64,000 nucleotides of DNA from an uncultured Spartobacteria bacterium (GTDB lineage: Bacteria; Verrucomicrobiota; Verrucomicrobiia; Chthoniobacterales; Terrimicrobiaceae), in contig CALCJD010000146.1 in NCBI GenBank assembly GCA_937960895.1, positions 104,246 to 168,245 of the forward strand, given 5' to 3'. This document shows positions 50,429 to 60,001 of the stretch, one piece after another. A program made the translations under genes and the position numbers. The notes beneath the pieces were generated by a model. The model was not told the origin of the DNA. It saw nothing but the letters and a program-made list of their open reading frames with translations, and did not search any database. How positions within the stretch are numbered: position 1 is the first letter of the stretch; every line of letters begins with the position of its first letter.

Positions 50429-52267
50429 ATGGCCAAGACGTTCAGCATCGGCATCGACCTCGGCACCAGCAACAGCGCGGTGGCGGTCGAATCGTTCGCA
50501 GACAACCAGGCTGCCATCGTGGAAATTCCGCAGGTGGTGGCGCCCGGACAGATTGCCGCCCGCCCCACCATGGCCTCGGCGGTTTACCTTCCGCATTCCG
50601 AGGAATTCAGGGGCCAGACCATGCAGCCGCCCTGGCCGGTGGCCCATCGGGACATCATCGGACATTTCGCCCGCGAACACGGCGCGCTCGTGCCGGACCG
50701 GCTGGTGACCTCGGCCAAATCCTGGCTTTCCAATCCGCACATCGATCCGAAAAAGCCGGTCCTGCCCTGGAACTCTCCCATCGACGAGCCGAAGCGCTCG
50801 CCGTTTGAATGTTCGCGTCATTATCTCGAGCATCTCCGGGAGGGCTTTCTTTACGCCGAACGTGCGGCGGGCCGGGAACGGAATCTCGCCGAAGCCGAGG
50901 TGGTGATCACCGTGCCGGCCTCCTTTGACGAAATCGCCCGCAATCTCACCGCGGAGGCCGCGGCGGAGGCCGGATTTGGGCAGGTCGTCCTCCTGGAGGA
51001 ACCTCAGGCGGCCTTCTACGCCTGGACGGCCCAGGCGGGCGCCGACTGGCGGCGTCAGGTTTCCGCCGGGGATCTCGTTTTGGTCTGCGACGTGGGCGGC
51101 GGCACCGCGGATTTCAGTCTGATCGCCGTTTCCGAAAAGGACGGCAACCTGGAGGTCGAACGCATCAGCGTGGGCGAGCACCTCCTGCTGGGCGGGGACA
51201 ACATGGATCTCGCGCTCGGGCACGTCCTTCGGGCGCAGTTGGAAGCGGCCGGGAAAAACCTCGACGAATGGCAATTCCGCTCGCTCATCCATGCCGCCGG
51301 CCATGTCAAGGTGGCGCTTTTTGCCGATCCCGGCCTCCCGCACGCCCCGATAACCGTCCCCTCGCGCGGATCGAGTCTTTTCGCCAAAACCCTTTCCACC
51401 CAACTCGACCGCACGACGCTGGAGCAGCTCGTGCTGGAGGGATTTTTCCCGATGACCGCCCTCGGCGAAGGCCCCGTGGAACAGGTGGCGGTGGGACTCC
51501 AGGAATTCGGACTGCCCTACGCCTCCGATCCCGCCATCAGCCGCCACCTCGCGCGCTTCCTCACGCGCAGCCTGGCCAATGTGAAGGCCAGTCCCGCCCT
51601 GAGCGCGCTCATCCGCGATCCGGCCGCCCTCTCCGGCGAAGCCCTGCTGCCCACGGCCGTACTTTTCAACGGGGGCGTTTTTAATGCCGAACCCCTCCGC
51701 AGGCGGGTTCTGGATCTGCTCATCTCGTGGAACGGCGGACGTCCCGTGCGGGAACTCGCCGGATTCCAGCCGGATCTCGCGGTGGCCCGCGGGGCGGCGC
51801 TTTATGGACGGAACCGCGCCACCGGCTCGGGCATCCGCATCCGGGCGGGCACGGCGCGTTCGTATTACCTCGGACTCGCCTCGGCCATGCCGGCCATTCC
51901 CGGATTCAAGCCCCCGGTGAAGGCGCTCTGCGTCGTACCACAGGGCATGGAGGAAGGCACCGAACTGCTCATCGAAGGCCAGACCTTCGGACTCCAAACC
52001 GGACGTCCGGCGGAGTTCCGCTTTTTCACCTCGGAAATCCGCAGCGGCGACCGTCCCGGCCAGGTCCTGCCGGATGCCACCCGCGAGCTCGAGGAGTGCG
52101 GACGGGTGGAGGTGACGCTTCCCGCCATGGAGGGTTTCCCGGAAAACCAGGCGGTACCCGTGCAGATCAATCCCGTGGTCACCGAACTGGGAAACCTCGA
52201 ACTCTGGATGAAACACACCGGGTCCGACCGGCGCTGGAAGGTCGAGTTCCGGGTGCGCATGGAGTAG
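50429..52267 (+). CDS. Hsp70-family protein (DnaK-like, first of pair)
   Basis: 612 aa. The ATPase domain is complete: IGIDLGTSNSAVAVE (phosphate 1), VCDVGGGTADFSLI (phosphate 2) and LGGDNMDLAL. The C-terminal part has a beta-rich substrate-binding-like section but no EEVD-type tail. It differs from canonical DnaK by insertions around residue 390. It ends 3 nt before the second Hsp70 gene. A specialised chaperone is likely; clients are unknown. Confidence 0.85.
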   Translation: MAKTFSIGIDLGTSNSAVAVESFADNQAAIVEIPQVVAPGQIAARPTMASAVYLPHSEEFRGQTMQPPWPVAHRDIIGHFAREHGALVPDRLVTSAKSWLSNPHIDPKKPVLPWNSPIDEPKRSPFECSRHYLEHLREGFLYAERAAGRERNLAEAEVVITVPASFDEIARNLTAEAAAEAGFGQVVLLEEPQAAFYAWTAQAGADWRRQVSAGDLVLVCDVGGGTADFSLIAVSEKDGNLEVERISVGEHLLLGGDNMDLALGHVLRAQLEAAGKNLDEWQFRSLIHAAGHVKVALFADPGLPHAPITVPSRGSSLFAKTLSTQLDRTTLEQLVLEGFFPMTALGEGPVEQVAVGLQEFGLPYASDPAISRHLARFLTRSLANVKASPALSALIRDPAALSGEALLPTAVLFNGGVFNAEPLRRRVLDLLISWNGGRPVRELAGFQPDLAVARGAALYGRNRATGSGIRIRAGTARSYYLGLASAMPAIPGFKPPVKALCVVPQGMEEGTELLIEGQTFGLQTGRPAEFRFFTSEIRSGDRPGQVLPDATRELEECGRVEVTLPAMEGFPENQAVPVQINPVVTELGNLELWMKHTGSDRRWKVEFRVRME

Positions 52268-52270
52268 CGC

Positions 52271-54985
52271 ATGGCCCGGTTCTGCATCGGCATTGATCTC
52301 GGCACCACGAATTGTGCCATGGCTTACGAGCCCGCGGACGGCGGCGGTTCCCGCGTCGTTTCGCTGCCGCAATGGGAGGCCGCGGACCGCACCACCTCGT
52401 CTCCGACCCTGCCGTCGTTCCTCTATCGTCCGCCGGCCCACGAATCCGCGGACGGCGCCTGGATTCCCGGACTCCACGCCCGCCGCCAGGCCGCCGAAAC
52501 GCCCGGCCGGGTCATTCATTCCGCCAAATCCTGGCTGGGCCATCATGCCGTGGACCGTTCCCAGGCCTTCCTCCCCTGGGGCAGCGATGAGATTCCGCCC
52601 TCGGAAAAACTTTCCCCCCTCGCCGCCTCCGCCGCCCTGCTGGGCCATCTGCGCGCGGCATGGGACGCACAGTTTGCGGCCGGCGATCCCGACGCCCGCT
52701 TTGACCTCCAGGATGTCACCGTCACCGTGCCGGCCTCCTTCGACGCCGTCGCGCAGCGCCTCACCCTCGAGGCCGCCCAAATGGCGGGGTTTCCATCCTC
52801 AACCCGCCTGCTCGAGGAACCCCAGGCGGCCTTTTACCACTGGCTCGAAAATCACGCCTCTTTGGAAAACGTCCCCGGCTCCGGCGGGCCGGCGCGACAC
52901 GTGCTGGTGATCGACATCGGCGGCGGCACCACGGATTTCAGTCTGTTTTCCGTGGCTTCCGAAACGGAGGCCGGACTCCCCCGGATCGAACGCGTCGCGG
53001 TCAGCGACCACATCCTGCTCGGCGGGGACAACATCGACCTCGCCATCGCCCATCTCGCCGAACCCCAGTTCGCCGGCGCGGGCCACCGGCTCTCCGGCAA
53101 ACAATGGAACTTCCTGGTCGCGCAATGCCGCGATCTCAAGGAACGCTGTCTCTCCGACTCGGACACGCCAGACGTTTTTCCGGTCAGCATCCCCGCCCGC
53201 GGTTCAAGCCTCTTCGAGGACACCCTCACCGCGCGGATTCCCCGCAGCGCCATCGAACGCCTCGTCTTCGACGGCTTTTTCCCGAGCTGTGCCGCGGACG
53301 ATCGCCCCGCCCGCATGCAGGCCGGACTCCAGGAATGGGGCCTGCCGTATGCCGCCGACAGTGCGGTGACCCGTCACCTCGCGGACTTTCTGCGTGATCG
53401 TCCGCGCGTCGACGCCATCCTTTTCAACGGCGGCTCGCTGCGCTCCCCCCTTCTCCGCGACCGTCTGCGCGATCAGGTGGCCGCCTGGCAGGACGGCGCC
53501 GCACCGGTCATTCTGGAAAATGCCGAACCCGATCTCGCGGTGGCCCGCGGCGCGGCCCGTTACGGCGGCATCCTCCTTCGCGGTGCCACCCGCATCACGT
53601 CGGGCGCCGCCCGGGCGGTTTATCTGGAGGTGCATTCGTCCCAAACGAAAGACCGGACATCGCTGGTCTGCATCCTTCCCCGCGGCGCCGCCCCGGGCGA
53701 AACCTTCCGCATCACCGGACTCGACCTCGCCCTGCGCATCAACTCTCCGGTGCGTTTCCAGGCCCGTTCCTCCACCCGCGATCGGCACGACGCTCCCGGA
53801 GCGCTCGTCAGCGCGGATCCGGACTTTCACCACCTGCCCGCCCTCGAAACCACCATCACCGTTCCCGGCGCCCGCCTGGAAACCCTGCCGGTGACCCTCA
53901 CCGCCCGGACCAACGAACTCGGCCTCCTTCAGGTGGCCTGCGAAAGCACCGATCCGCGCCACCCGGGTTCCTGGCCGCTCGATTTCAACCTCCGCGCCAC
54001 CGCCGAACCCGCGCCCCAGGACGAAGGAACACCCGACATCGGAGTGGACGGCGAAAAACGGACCGCCGTCCGGGAGCGCATCACGAAATGGTTTTCGGCC
54101 CCCCTCAATCCCCGCGACAAACTCAGCGCCACCAATCTCCTCAAGCATCTGGAAAAACTCCTCGGCCAACCCAAGGCGGAATGGAACGGCGCGCTCGTCC
54201 GGTCGCTGTGGCCCACCTTGCGCGACGTCGCGGAGTTCCGCCGTCATTCCGTCGACCACGAGGAAACCTGGCTCATCCTGGCGGGTTTCCTTCTGCGCCC
54301 GGGTTTCGGAGCGCCCCGCGACGCCCTGCGCATCGACGAATTGTGGAACCTTCTTTCGCCCGGGCCCGTCCGGCCCGGCAAACGCATTCAGCTGCAACTC
54401 CACATCCTCTGGCGGCGCGTGGCGGGCGGACTCGACCGGGAACGGCAGGAAGCCCTGCTCGCTCCCGAACTGCCGAAACTTCTCGGCCCCAAACCCGCCT
54501 CCGCGGAACTCGTCCGGCTCGCCGGGTCGCTCGAGCGTCTGCCGGTTTCCACCCGGACGTCCCTCGCGGAACATTTTCTCAAAATGGCGGAGGAACTGAC
54601 CGATGCCGGCCAGCACGCCGCCCCCTATTACCACGCCCTCGGCCTGCTCCTGAACCGCACGCCCCTGCGCGCCGGACCGGACAGCGTGCTGCCGTCCGAG
54701 CTCGTCGAAAAGGCCTTTGACACCTTCGGCCACCTCGACTGGAGCGCATCCCATCACGCCGAATTGCGCACCCTGTTTCTCCGCGCCGCCCGCCGCACCG
54801 ACAACCGCCACCTCGACGTTCCCAAGTCCGTGGCCGAACGCATCGCGTCCAAATTGGAAAAATCCGGCCTCTCCCCCGCCCGCGTGGCCTGCCTGCGCTC
54901 CTACCGTCCGGTCGAAACCGCCGACCAGACGAGCCTCATCGGAGAATCCCTGCCGCCGGGCCTGGTGCTGTCCGAAAACTCCTGA
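52271..54985 (+). CDS. Hsp70-family protein with DUF3731-type C-terminal extension
   Basis: 904 aa, about 300 residues longer than DnaK. IGIDLGTTNCAMAYE, VIDIGGGTTDFSLF and LGGDNIDLAIAH make up the ATPase domain (1-420). A beta-rich middle follows. The helical region from about residue 590 (LNPRDKLSATNLLKHLEKLLGQ) matches the DUF3731 type found in the second Hsp70 of such pairs. Together with the two upstream genes it forms a conserved chaperone cassette. Confidence 0.85.
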   Translation: MARFCIGIDLGTTNCAMAYEPADGGGSRVVSLPQWEAADRTTSSPTLPSFLYRPPAHESADGAWIPGLHARRQAAETPGRVIHSAKSWLGHHAVDRSQAFLPWGSDEIPPSEKLSPLAASAALLGHLRAAWDAQFAAGDPDARFDLQDVTVTVPASFDAVAQRLTLEAAQMAGFPSSTRLLEEPQAAFYHWLENHASLENVPGSGGPARHVLVIDIGGGTTDFSLFSVASETEAGLPRIERVAVSDHILLGGDNIDLAIAHLAEPQFAGAGHRLSGKQWNFLVAQCRDLKERCLSDSDTPDVFPVSIPARGSSLFEDTLTARIPRSAIERLVFDGFFPSCAADDRPARMQAGLQEWGLPYAADSAVTRHLADFLRDRPRVDAILFNGGSLRSPLLRDRLRDQVAAWQDGAAPVILENAEPDLAVARGAARYGGILLRGATRITSGAARAVYLEVHSSQTKDRTSLVCILPRGAAPGETFRITGLDLALRINSPVRFQARSSTRDRHDAPGALVSADPDFHHLPALETTITVPGARLETLPVTLTARTNELGLLQVACESTDPRHPGSWPLDFNLRATAEPAPQDEGTPDIGVDGEKRTAVRERITKWFSAPLNPRDKLSATNLLKHLEKLLGQPKAEWNGALVRSLWPTLRDVAEFRRHSVDHEETWLILAGFLLRPGFGAPRDALRIDELWNLLSPGPVRPGKRIQLQLHILWRRVAGGLDRERQEALLAPELPKLLGPKPASAELVRLAGSLERLPVSTRTSLAEHFLKMAEELTDAGQHAAPYYHALGLLLNRTPLRAGPDSVLPSELVEKAFDTFGHLDWSASHHAELRTLFLRAARRTDNRHLDVPKSVAERIASKLEKSGLSPARVACLRSYRPVETADQTSLIGESLPPGLVLSENS

Positions 54986-55044
54986 TTCCCCTCACGCCTG
55001 CTCCCGGCCGCCGACCAAGGAAAAGCCCCGGCGTCCGGCCATCC

Positions 55045-55065
55045 CGGAATTCATTCCGAATTCCG
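55045..55065 (+). terminator. Hairpin downstream of the Hsp70 pair
   Basis: CGGAATTC/GAATTCCG arms of 8 bp with a 5-nt loop, 60 nt after the stop, followed by AAAAT. It is a candidate end of the chaperone transcript. The rest of the 407-nt gap up to 55392 holds the AT-rich lactate-permease promoter region. Confidence 0.45.
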
Positions 55066-55226
55066 AAAATGCCAGAAGGCGCCACCCCATAATCAAACCG
55101 GTGAGCTACGGCCGAACCATGCTGGAATCCGGGCCAAAAAGCTTCACCAGGCGATGCGCAAAAACATCCCGAGCAGCGCCGAAACATGAATTCGCCAACG
55201 CGCCTTGCACAGTTTTAACAATTTAA

Positions 55227-55247
55227 AATTTTTGCACAATTTTTGCA
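55227..55247 (+). promoter_or_regulatory. Tandem 10-bp direct repeats upstream of the lactate permease gene
   Basis: AATTTTTGCA occurs twice with an 11-bp period (one helical turn). The second copy runs into the palindrome TTTTGCAAAA. It lies in an AT-rich island 145 nt before the ATG and is a likely activator or repressor site. Confidence 0.4.
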
Positions 55248-55392
55248 AAATCGATAATTTTTTGTTGCTCCGGGTCGGGAGGCTGTGATGAAAAGGCGCG
55301 TCCTCCTCCGGTGCGAATGCCGGCGAAACTCCGGACACAACCATGTTTCCTCCTTTCTCCGTGCCCCTCCCGGAACATCCCCTTCAGTCACC

Positions 55393-57047
55393 ATGACCGC
55401 CGTCTGGGTTCAGAACTACAATCCCCTGCAAAACCAGGTGCTTTCCACCCTGGTGGCCGCGCTGCCGATCATTCTGCTCTTTGCGTGCATCGGTTTATTC
55501 CGTCTGCGCATCCCCCTGTCCGCGGCGATCTCCCTCGTGGCGGCGCTCGTCGTGGCCATGGGAATCAACGGCATGCCGGCCTCCTCCGCGCTGGCCAGCG
55601 CCCTCTACGGGGTGGCCTACGGACTGTTCCCCATCGGCTGGATTCTGCTCAACGTCGTCTTCCTCTATCAACTGGCGGTCAAACGCGGCCACATGGACGT
55701 GCTCCGTCAAAGTCTGACGTCCATCGCGCCGGACTCGCGCATTCAGATCATTCTCATCGCCTTTGCCTTCGGGTCCTTCCTGGAAGGCATGGCGGGATTC
55801 GGCGCGCCCATGGCCATCACCTCGGCGCTGCTCCTGCAAATGGGTTTCCGCGCCATCGACGCGGCGTGTCTTTCCCTGCTCGGCATCACCGCCTCGGTAG
55901 CCTTCGGATCTTTGGGCATTCCGGTCACCACGCTGGAACAGGTGACCGGCCTCAACGGCCTGCATTTGTCGGCCATTGTGGGCCGTCAGCTCCCTTTTTT
56001 TCCATCGTGATGCCGTTTTGGCTGGTGGCGTTTTTTGGCGGACCGAGGGCCCTGCGTCATGTCTGGCCGGCGGCGCTGGTGGCCGGACTCGGACTCGCCA
56101 TCCCGCAGTTTCTCATGGCAAACTTTCACGGTCCGTGGCTCGTGGACATTGTTTCCGGCGCGATCTGTCTGATCGGCGTGGCGGTGTTTTGCCAGTTCTG
56201 GACGCCGCGCACCTGCTGGGATCACGCGCGGCGGGAAGTCCCGGCGCCAAAGCGCGAACTGGGTTCGATTTTCCGTCCGGGCATGCTGGCGGCCTGGACC
56301 CCGTGGATTATTCTCACCGTGGTGGTTTTTGTCTGGGGCACGCCGGCGTTCATCAAATTCTGCGACAGCCTGCTGGTCATCAAGGTTCCGGTTCCCTTCC
56401 TGCATGAACTCGTCCAGCGCGTGCCGCCGATTGTCGCCGCCGGCGCGAAGCCGGAGTCCGCGGTCTTCAAACTCAACATCCTCTCCGCCAGCGGCACCGG
56501 CATCCTGCTGGCCGCGATTCTCTCCGGCTTTGTCATGCGCTTCAGCATCCGGGAAATGCTCAAGGTGTATGTCGCCACTTTTCACCACCTGCGCCATTCG
56601 TTGGTGATCATTTCCATGATGCTGGCCATCGGCCATGTGGTGAAATACTCCGGCAGCGACGCCATGCTCGGTCTGGCCCTGGCCCTCACCGGCGCCCTGT
56701 ATCCCTTCTTCGGCACACTGCTGGGATGGGTGGGAGTGACGGTGACCGGTTCCGACACCTCCACCAACGTGTTGTTCGGCAATCTGCAAAAAATCACCGC
56801 GCAGCAGATCGGCATCGATCCCTATCTGATGTGTTCGGCGGGAACCACCGGCGGAGTGATGGGCAAGGCCATTGCCGCACAGAGCCTCGTGGTGACCGCC
56901 ACCGCCACCAATCAAAGCGGCGCCGAAGGGGAAATCTTTCGCCGCATTTTCCCGCATACGCTTGCCCTGGCGTGCCTTATGGGCGTATTCGTGTTCCTTC
57001 AGGCCTATGTGTTTCCATTCACCGAAATGGTAAAGACAGGCCCCTGA
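55393..57047 (+). pseudogene. lctP: L-lactate permease gene, interrupted by a one-base frameshift
   Basis: Residues 1-206 (WVQNYNPLQNQVLSTLVAALPI...GMAGFGAPMAITSALLLQMGF) are clear LctP/LldP sequence and run into a stop at 56008-56010. The rest continues in another frame from about 56000 (SIVMPFWLVAFFGG...TGSDTSTNVLFGNLQ) to 57047. The break is at a run of seven T (55995-56001); eight T would restore one 551-residue permease. It is a sequencing error, a phase-variable tract or a fresh pseudogene. The product would import lactate or glycolate with protons across about 12-14 helices. Confidence 0.8.
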
Positions 57048-57058
57048 TTGCTGTACAC

Positions 57059-58561
57059 ATGAACGAACCCCATACCATTCCGATGCTGCTCCGGGCCGCA
57101 CAAATCGACCCGGCGCGTATTGCCATTGTGGACACCGCTGGTGACCACACTTACGGCGAACTGCTCGATCGCTCCCACCGCGTCGCCTCCGCGCTCCTCG
57201 CCGGACGTCCCGACCTTGAGGGGCGCCGCGTAGCGTTTCTCGTCCCCTCCTCCTTCGACTATCCGAGTGTCCAATGGGGCATCTGGCGGGCCGGCGGCGT
57301 GGCCGTTCCCCTCTGCACCCTGCACCCGCCGGCGGAATGGTCCTATGTGATCGAAGACTCCGACGCGGAAATCGTCGTGGCCCACGGCGAGTTCGCCGAA
57401 AAACTCGAGCCGGTGGCAAAAAAACTCGGCCGCGTTTTCCTTCGCTGCGAAGACATGGCCGGCCACCCCGTCGCGCCGCTTCCGCAGGTGGAGGCGGATC
57501 GCGCCGCCATGATCATCTACACCAGCGGCACCACCAGCAAACCCAAGGGCGTTGTCACCACGCACGAAATCCTTTCCTGGCAGATCCGCAGCCTCATCGA
57601 GGCCTGGGAATGGACCTCCGACGACCGCACGCTCCTTGTCCTGCCGCTCCATCACCTCCACGGCGTCCTCAACGTGCTTTCCTGCGCGCTGTGGGCCGGC
57701 GCCACCTGCGAGATGGCCCCGCGCTTCGACGCCGACGAGACCTGGTCGGTCCTGCTGTCCGGACGGCTCACCCTCTTCATGGCCGTGCCGACGGTTTACG
57801 CCCGATTGGTCAAGGTCTGGGAAGCCGCCCCACCGGAGAAACAACGGGCCATGACCGAGGCCTGCCGGCGCCTGCGTCTCATGGTCTGCGGTTCCGCCGC
57901 GCTGCCCGTTCCCACCCTCGAACGCTGGAAGGAAATCAGCGGGCACACCCTGCTGGAGCGCTATGGCATGACCGAGCTCGGCATGGCCCTGTCCAATCCG
58001 CTCCACGGCGAACGCCGTCCGGGCTTTGTCGGCACTCCCCTCCCCCATGTCAATGTCCGGCTCGTCGACGAGTCGAACCGGCCCGTCCCGGACGGCACTC
58101 CCGGACAGATCCAGGTGAGCGGACCCACGGTCTTCCGCGAATACTGGCGGCGTCCGCAGGACACCGAAAAGGCCTTTGTGGACGGATGGTTCAAAACGGG
58201 TGATGTCGCCGTGCGCGAAAACGGCGCCTACCGCATCCTTGGCCGCGAGTCGGTCGACATCATCAAGACCGGCGGCTACAAGGTTTCCGCCCTCGAGATT
58301 GAAGACGAACTCCGTCATCACGGAGCCATTGACCAATGCGCCGTGGTGGGGGTTGCCGATCCCGAATGGGGCGAGCGCGTCGCCGCCGCCGTGGTGGTCA
58401 AGCCGGGCGCCTCGCTCGACCTCGACTCGCTGCGCGCCTGGTCCAAGGAACGGCTCGCGGTGTACAAGGTGCCCTCGCGTCTCCTCATCCTCCCCGAACT
58501 TCCGCGCAACGCCATGGGCAAAGTCGTGAAACCCGACCTCGCGAAACTGTTCCTCTCCTGA
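57059..58561 (+). CDS. Acyl-CoA synthetase of the malonyl-CoA synthetase type
   Basis: 500 aa, adenylate-forming. The P-loop is IYTSGTTSKPKGVV, then LPLHHLHGVLN (the H-x-HG motif typical of MatB/ACSF3), ERYGMTELGMALSNP, GWFKTGDVA and the catalytic lysine in NAMGKVVK. It should activate malonate or methylmalonate with ATP and CoA. It starts 11 nt after the permease gene and is followed by methylmalonyl-CoA mutase genes, which favours methylmalonate as substrate (inference). Confidence 0.82.
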   Translation: MNEPHTIPMLLRAAQIDPARIAIVDTAGDHTYGELLDRSHRVASALLAGRPDLEGRRVAFLVPSSFDYPSVQWGIWRAGGVAVPLCTLHPPAEWSYVIEDSDAEIVVAHGEFAEKLEPVAKKLGRVFLRCEDMAGHPVAPLPQVEADRAAMIIYTSGTTSKPKGVVTTHEILSWQIRSLIEAWEWTSDDRTLLVLPLHHLHGVLNVLSCALWAGATCEMAPRFDADETWSVLLSGRLTLFMAVPTVYARLVKVWEAAPPEKQRAMTEACRRLRLMVCGSAALPVPTLERWKEISGHTLLERYGMTELGMALSNPLHGERRPGFVGTPLPHVNVRLVDESNRPVPDGTPGQIQVSGPTVFREYWRRPQDTEKAFVDGWFKTGDVAVRENGAYRILGRESVDIIKTGGYKVSALEIEDELRHHGAIDQCAVVGVADPEWGERVAAAVVVKPGASLDLDSLRAWSKERLAVYKVPSRLLILPELPRNAMGKVVKPDLAKLFLS

Positions 58562-58572
58562 CCGAGACCGAC

Positions 58573-59025
58573 ATGTCATCCGACACCCCCGCCTCGCCCC
58601 GGCGCCCCGATGGAGGGCGGTTTCGCATCCTCATCGCCAAGCCCGGCCTCGACGGCCACGACCGCGGAGCCAAATATGTGGCCAACGTCCTGCGCGATGC
58701 CGGTTTTGAAGTCATCTACACCGGCATCCGCCGCACGCCCGAACAAATCGTGCGCGCCGCCCTGCAGGAGGACGTGGACGCCATCGGGATTTCGCTGCTT
58801 TCCGGCGCACACATGACCCTCGTCGCCCGCCTGACCGGCCTTCTCGCCGAACACGGCGCCGATCACCTTCCCCTCTTCGTCGGCGGCGTGATTCCGGAAT
58901 CGGACATTCCCGAATTGAAGGCGCTGGGCGTGTGCGAGGTTTACGGTCCTGGCACCTCCGCCCGCACGCTGGTGGAGTCGCTGACCGTCCATCTCGAAAA
59001 GCACGTTCATGAACGTCCTGCCTGA
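58573..59025 (+). CDS. Methylmalonyl-CoA mutase B12-binding subunit
   Basis: 150 aa. The cobalamin motif D27-x-H29-x-x-G32 (GLDGHDRGAK) supplies the axial histidine; SLLSGAH and GGVIPESDIPELKALGV complete the B12 domain. It is encoded apart from the catalytic subunit (59994), the two-gene form known in archaea and several bacteria. The end overlaps meaB by 17 nt. Confidence 0.93.
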   Translation: MSSDTPASPRRPDGGRFRILIAKPGLDGHDRGAKYVANVLRDAGFEVIYTGIRRTPEQIVRAALQEDVDAIGISLLSGAHMTLVARLTGLLAEHGADHLPLFVGGVIPESDIPELKALGVCEVYGPGTSARTLVESLTVHLEKHVHERPA

Positions 59026-60001
59026 CGATCTCATCGCGCAGGCGCGAGACGGCGGCCACATCGGCATGCGGGCCGGCGCGCGGCTCATGACCCTGCTGGA
59101 AAACGATCCGGAAAAGCAGGCCGAGTTTCTCCGCAAAACCGGATTTCCCTCCGGCCCCCGCCTGGTGCTGGGCATCACCGGAGCCCCCGGCTGCGGGAAG
59201 AGCACTTTGGTTGACGCGCTGCTTGCCGCGTTCCGCTCCCTTCATCCCGACGCCCGCATCGGAGTCATCGCCATCGATCCCTCCAGTCCTTTCACCGGAG
59301 GCGCCATCCTCGCCGACCGCGTCCGCATGATGCGTCACGCGGAGGACCCCGCCATTTTTGTGCGCTCCATGGCCAGCCGCGGACACCTCGGCGGACTCGC
59401 CCTCGGGGTGGGCGGTGTGCTGTCCGTGATGGCCTGGATGGGCTTCGACATTGTTCTCATTGAAACCGTCGGCGTCGGTCAAAGCGAGGTGGACATTGTC
59501 CGCACCGCCGACGAGGTGGCCGTCGTTCTCGCGCCCGGCAACGGCGATTCCCTGCAACTGCTCAAGGCGGGCCTGATGGAGATCGGCGGCCTCATTGTGG
59601 TCAACAAGGCCGACAAGGACGGCGCCGAGGCCCTGCGCGACGGCGTGCTCGCCATGCTGGAACTCGCCGACACAACCCGGCACCGCGAAGTCCTGCTCGT
59701 CTCCGCCACGGAAAACCGCGGAGTGACGGAACTGGCTTCCCGGTTCGAATCCCTCGGGAGCGCCAACTCGCATCGCCGGTCCGCCGAAACCCGGCGGGAA
59801 AAGGCCCGCCAGCTATTGCTGCAACTCGCCACGCGGCGTCTCGAACACAGCCTCGAAAACCATCCCCGCATCCGGGAGGAACTCGTCCGCAGGATTGAAG
59901 ATCCTTCGGGTTCCTGGACCGGATTGGTACAGGACCTTCTCGCCGCCGCGGCGACGGCGGATTCCATCCAACCCTCCCCCCGGAAACCCTCCCATGTCTG
60001 A
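59009..60001 (+). CDS. meaB: Methylmalonyl-CoA mutase-associated GTPase MeaB
   Basis: 330 aa. The P-loop is GAPGCGKST (58-66); DPSS, ETVGVGQSE and NKAD are the further G-protein motifs, together with MASRGHLGGLA. MeaB protects and reloads the mutase with adenosylcobalamin. It lies between the two mutase subunit genes and overlaps both (17 and 8 nt), so stoichiometric expression is expected. Confidence 0.95.
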   Translation: MNVLPDDLIAQARDGGHIGMRAGARLMTLLENDPEKQAEFLRKTGFPSGPRLVLGITGAPGCGKSTLVDALLAAFRSLHPDARIGVIAIDPSSPFTGGAILADRVRMMRHAEDPAIFVRSMASRGHLGGLALGVGGVLSVMAWMGFDIVLIETVGVGQSEVDIVRTADEVAVVLAPGNGDSLQLLKAGLMEIGGLIVVNKADKDGAEALRDGVLAMLELADTTRHREVLLVSATENRGVTELASRFESLGSANSHRRSAETRREKARQLLLQLATRRLEHSLENHPRIREELVRRIEDPSGSWTGLVQDLLAAAATADSIQPSPRKPSHV

